From NCBI GenBank assembly GCA_964019165.1, contig OZ025276.1, positions 13,807,313-13,871,312 of the forward strand: a stretch of DNA of 64,000 nt, read 5' to 3'. Below are positions 61,401-64,000 of this stretch, piece after piece (the stretch's first letter is position 1; the number at the start of each line of letters is the position of its first letter). The notes below the pieces were generated by a model, which did no database searches, had not been told where the DNA came from, and saw nothing but the letters and a program-made list of their open reading frames with translations. The position numbers were made by a program, and so were the translations under genes. Source of the stretch: Mastigias papua. Lineage: Eukaryota; Cnidaria; Scyphozoa; Rhizostomeae; Mastigiidae.

Positions 61401-64000
61401 ACAAATGACCAAACTTAACATTCATTCATTTTGATTGGAGATTGAAAAGTGACGAAAATGAGCCATTTCTGGCTAAAAAGTGGGGCTATAGCCTTGGTAT
61501 TTTGCCCAAGACTGGCCAAACTTGCAATTCATTCATTCTCATTGCAGATTGAAAAGTGATGAAACTGAGCCATTTCTGGCCTAAAAGTAAGGCTATAGCC
61601 TTGGTATTTTGCCCAAGAATGGCCAAACTTGAAATTCATTCATTTTCATTGCAGATTGAAAAGTGATGAAAATGAGCCATTTTTGGCCAAAAAGTAAGCC
61701 TATAGCCTTGGTATGTTGGCCACAAATGACCGAAATTAACATTCATTCATTTTGATTGCAGATTGAAAAGTGATCAAAATGAGCCATTTCTGGCCAAACA
61801 GTAAGGCTATAGCCTTGGCATTTCCCCCAAAACTGATGAAACTTAAAATTCATTCATTCTCATTGCAGATTGAAAAGTGATGAAAGTGAGCCATTTCTGG
61901 CCAAAAAGTAAGGCTATAGCCTTGGTATTTTGCCCACAAATAACCAAAATTGAAATTCATTCATTTTGATTGGAGATTGAAAATTGATGAAAATGAGCCA
62001 TTTTTGGCCAAAAAGTAAGGCTATAGCCTTGGTATTTTGCCCAACAATTGCCAAACTTGAAATTCATTCATTCTCATTGCAGATTGAAAAGTGATGAAAG
62101 TGAGCCATTTCTGGCCAAAAAGTAAGGCTATAGCCTTGGTATTTTGCCCACAAATGACCACAATTGAAATTCATTCATTTTGATTGGAGATTGAAAAGTG
62201 ATGAAAATGAGCCATGTCTGGCCAAAAAGTAAGGCTATAGCCTTAGTAATTTTCCCCAAGAATGGCCAAACTTGAAATTCATTCATTCTCATTGCAGATT
62301 GAAAAGTGATGAAAGTGAGCCATGTCTGGCCTAAAAGTAAGGCTATAGCCTTGGTATTTTGCCCAAGAATGGCCAAACTTGAAATTCATTCATTTTGATT
62401 GGAGATTGAAAAGTGATGAAAATGAGCCATTTCTGGCCAAAAAGTAAGGCTATAGCCTTGCTATTTTGCCCACAAATGACCAAACTTAACATTCATTCAT
62501 TTTGATTGGAGATTGAAAAGTGACGAAAATGAGCCATTTCTGGCTAAAAAGTAAGGCTATAGCCTTGGTATTTTGCCCAAAATTGATCAAACCTGAAATT
62601 CATTCATTCTCATTGCAGATTGAAAAGTGATGAAACTGAGCCATTTCTGGCCTAAAAGTAAGGCTATAGCCTTGGTATTTTGCCCAAGAATGGCCAAACT
62701 TGAAATTCATTCATTTTCATTGCAGATTGAAAAGTGATGAAAATGAGCCATTTCTGGCCAAAAAGTAAGGCTATAGCCTTGCTATTTTGCCCACAAATGA
62801 CCAAACTTAACATTCATTCATTTTGATTGGAGATTGAAAAGTGACGAAAATGAGCCATTTCTGGCTAAAAAGTGGGGCTATAGCCTTGGTATTTTGCCCA
62901 AGACTGGCCAAACTTGCAATTCATTCATTCTCATTGCAGATTGAAAAGTGATGAAACTGAGCCATTTCTGGCCTAAAAGTAAGGCTATAGCCTTGGTATT
63001 TTGCCCAAGAATGGCCAAACTTGAAATTCATTCATTTTCATTGCAGATTGAAAAGTGATGAAAATGAGCCATTTTTGGCCAAAAAGTAAGCCTATAGCCT
63101 TGGTATGTTGGCCACAAATGACCGAAATTAACATTCATTCATTTTGATTGCAGATTGAAAAGTGATCAAAATGAGCCATTTCTGGCCAAACAGTAAGGCT
63201 ATAGCCTTGGCATTTCCCCCAAAACTGATGAAACTTGAAATTCATTCATTCTCATTGCAGATTGAAAAGTGATGAAAGTGAGCCATTTCTGGCCAAAAAG
63301 TAAGGCTATAGCCTTGGTATTTTGCCCACAAATGACCACAATTGAAATTCATTCATTTTGATTGGAGATTGAAAAGTGATGAAAATGAGCCATGTCTGGC
63401 CAAAAAGTAAGGCTATAGCCTTCGTAATTTTCCCCAAGAATGGCCAAACTTGAAATTCATTCATTCTCATTGCAGATTGAAAAGTGATGAAAGTGAGCCA
63501 TGTCTGGCCTAAAAGTAAGGCTATAGCCTTGGTATTTTGCCCAAGAATGGCCAAACTTGAAATTCATTCATTTTGATTGGAGATTGAAAAGTGATGAAAA
63601 TGAGCCATTTCTGGCCAAAAAGTAAGGCTATAGCCTTGCTATTTTGCCCACAAATGACCAAACTTAACATTCATTCATTTTGATTGGAGATTGAAAAGTG
63701 ACGAAAATGAGCCATTTCTGGCTAAAAAGTAAGGCTATAGCCTTGGTATTTTGCCCAAAATTGATCAAACCTGAAATTCATTCATTCTCATTGCAGATTG
63801 AAAAGTGATGAAAATGAGCCATGTCTGGCCAAATAGTAAGGCTATAGCCTTGGTATTTTGCTCACAAATGACCACAATTGAAATTCATTCATTCTCATTG
63901 GAGATTGAAAAGTGATGAAAATGAGCCATTTCTGGCCAAATAGTAAGGCTATAGCCTTGGTATTTTGCCCAACAATGGCCAAACTTGAAATTCATTCATT
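52451..64000. repeat. 107-bp satellite array (about 108 copies, runs off the window)
   Basis: Consecutive GCAGATTGA/GGAGATTGA marks lie 107 bp apart (for example 52551, 52658, 52765). Each monomer has GATTGAAAAGTGATGAAAAT, GAGCCATTTCTGGCC, the palindrome AAGGCTATAGCCTT, ATTTTGCCCACAAATGACC and AATTCATTCATT. Two junction types alternate irregularly (TCTCATTGCAG and TTTGATTGGAG). Some monomers are 108 bp because TAATTTTCCCC replaces TATTTTGCCC. No gene is supported inside. Confidence 0.98.
57310..60735. repeat. Higher-order repeat: two adjacent 1713-bp (16-monomer) blocks
   Basis: Marker monomers recur exactly 1713 bp apart (57310, 59023, 60736), and a second marker set at 58327 and 60040 agrees. 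The preceding spacing of the second marker (56828 to 58327) is 1499 bp, two monomers shorter. This shows unequal exchange in whole-monomer steps. Confidence 0.85.

Noticed and set aside
53563..63554. Repeated minus-strand open frames (82 and 67 codons) as a gene family
   Set aside because: They are readings of the 107/108-bp satellite. Frame shifts at each 107-bp unit, there is no recognisable domain, and the open state depends on rare 108-bp monomers.

Overview
The window is animal nuclear DNA. It carries one large, intron-rich gene on the + strand and, at the right end, a satellite DNA array that runs off the window. The gene is recognisable by translated similarity as a class IX unconventional myosin: a myosin motor with a class-specific loop-2 insertion, IQ motifs, a C1 zinc finger and a RhoGAP domain. 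That domain order is an established hallmark of class IX, which is known from animals and their close relatives. AT-rich introns, many microsatellites, small inverted-repeat transposons and a single myosin IX gene fit an invertebrate, possibly an early-branching one. The species cannot be fixed from this sequence.

Layout. 1-1320: intron or upstream DNA with no recognised exon. 1321-50114: 41 coding exons. All splice phases are consistent and the joined reading frame is 4752 nt (1583 codons plus stop). The N-terminal part of the motor (P-loop and switch I) is missing and must lie upstream of the window. Exons 1-19 and the start of exon 20 (1321 to about 37510) encode the rest of the motor. Exons 20-22 encode four IQ motifs, exons 23-26 a Ser/Arg/Lys-rich linker, exons 30-32 the C1 domain, exons 33-38 the RhoGAP domain and exons 39-41 an acidic/Ser-rich C-terminus. 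Intron 18 (17087-35969) is 18.9 kb, far longer than any other. 50115 to about 51830 is probably 3' UTR, with an 18-bp minisatellite of 21 units and an AATAAA at 51822. From about 52250 to the end lies a 107-bp tandem satellite of about 108 clear copies, with degenerate copies at its left edge and higher-order repeat structure inside.

Small mobile or dispersed repeats sit in the introns. They include a 285-bp Harbinger-like MITE (7175-7459), a 243-bp GGCCACGT-ended MITE (10585-10827), a 186-bp foldback element (48821-49006), a 51-bp-arm hairpin (19697-19824), and two interspersed families with at least four copies each.

The gene product is expected to be an actin-based motor that also switches off Rho. 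No second protein-coding gene, RNA gene, CRISPR array or complete transposase/retroelement gene was found. The least explained feature is the 107-bp satellite: a 14-bp perfect palindrome recurs in nearly every monomer, and its multi-scale amplification is visible directly in the sequence.
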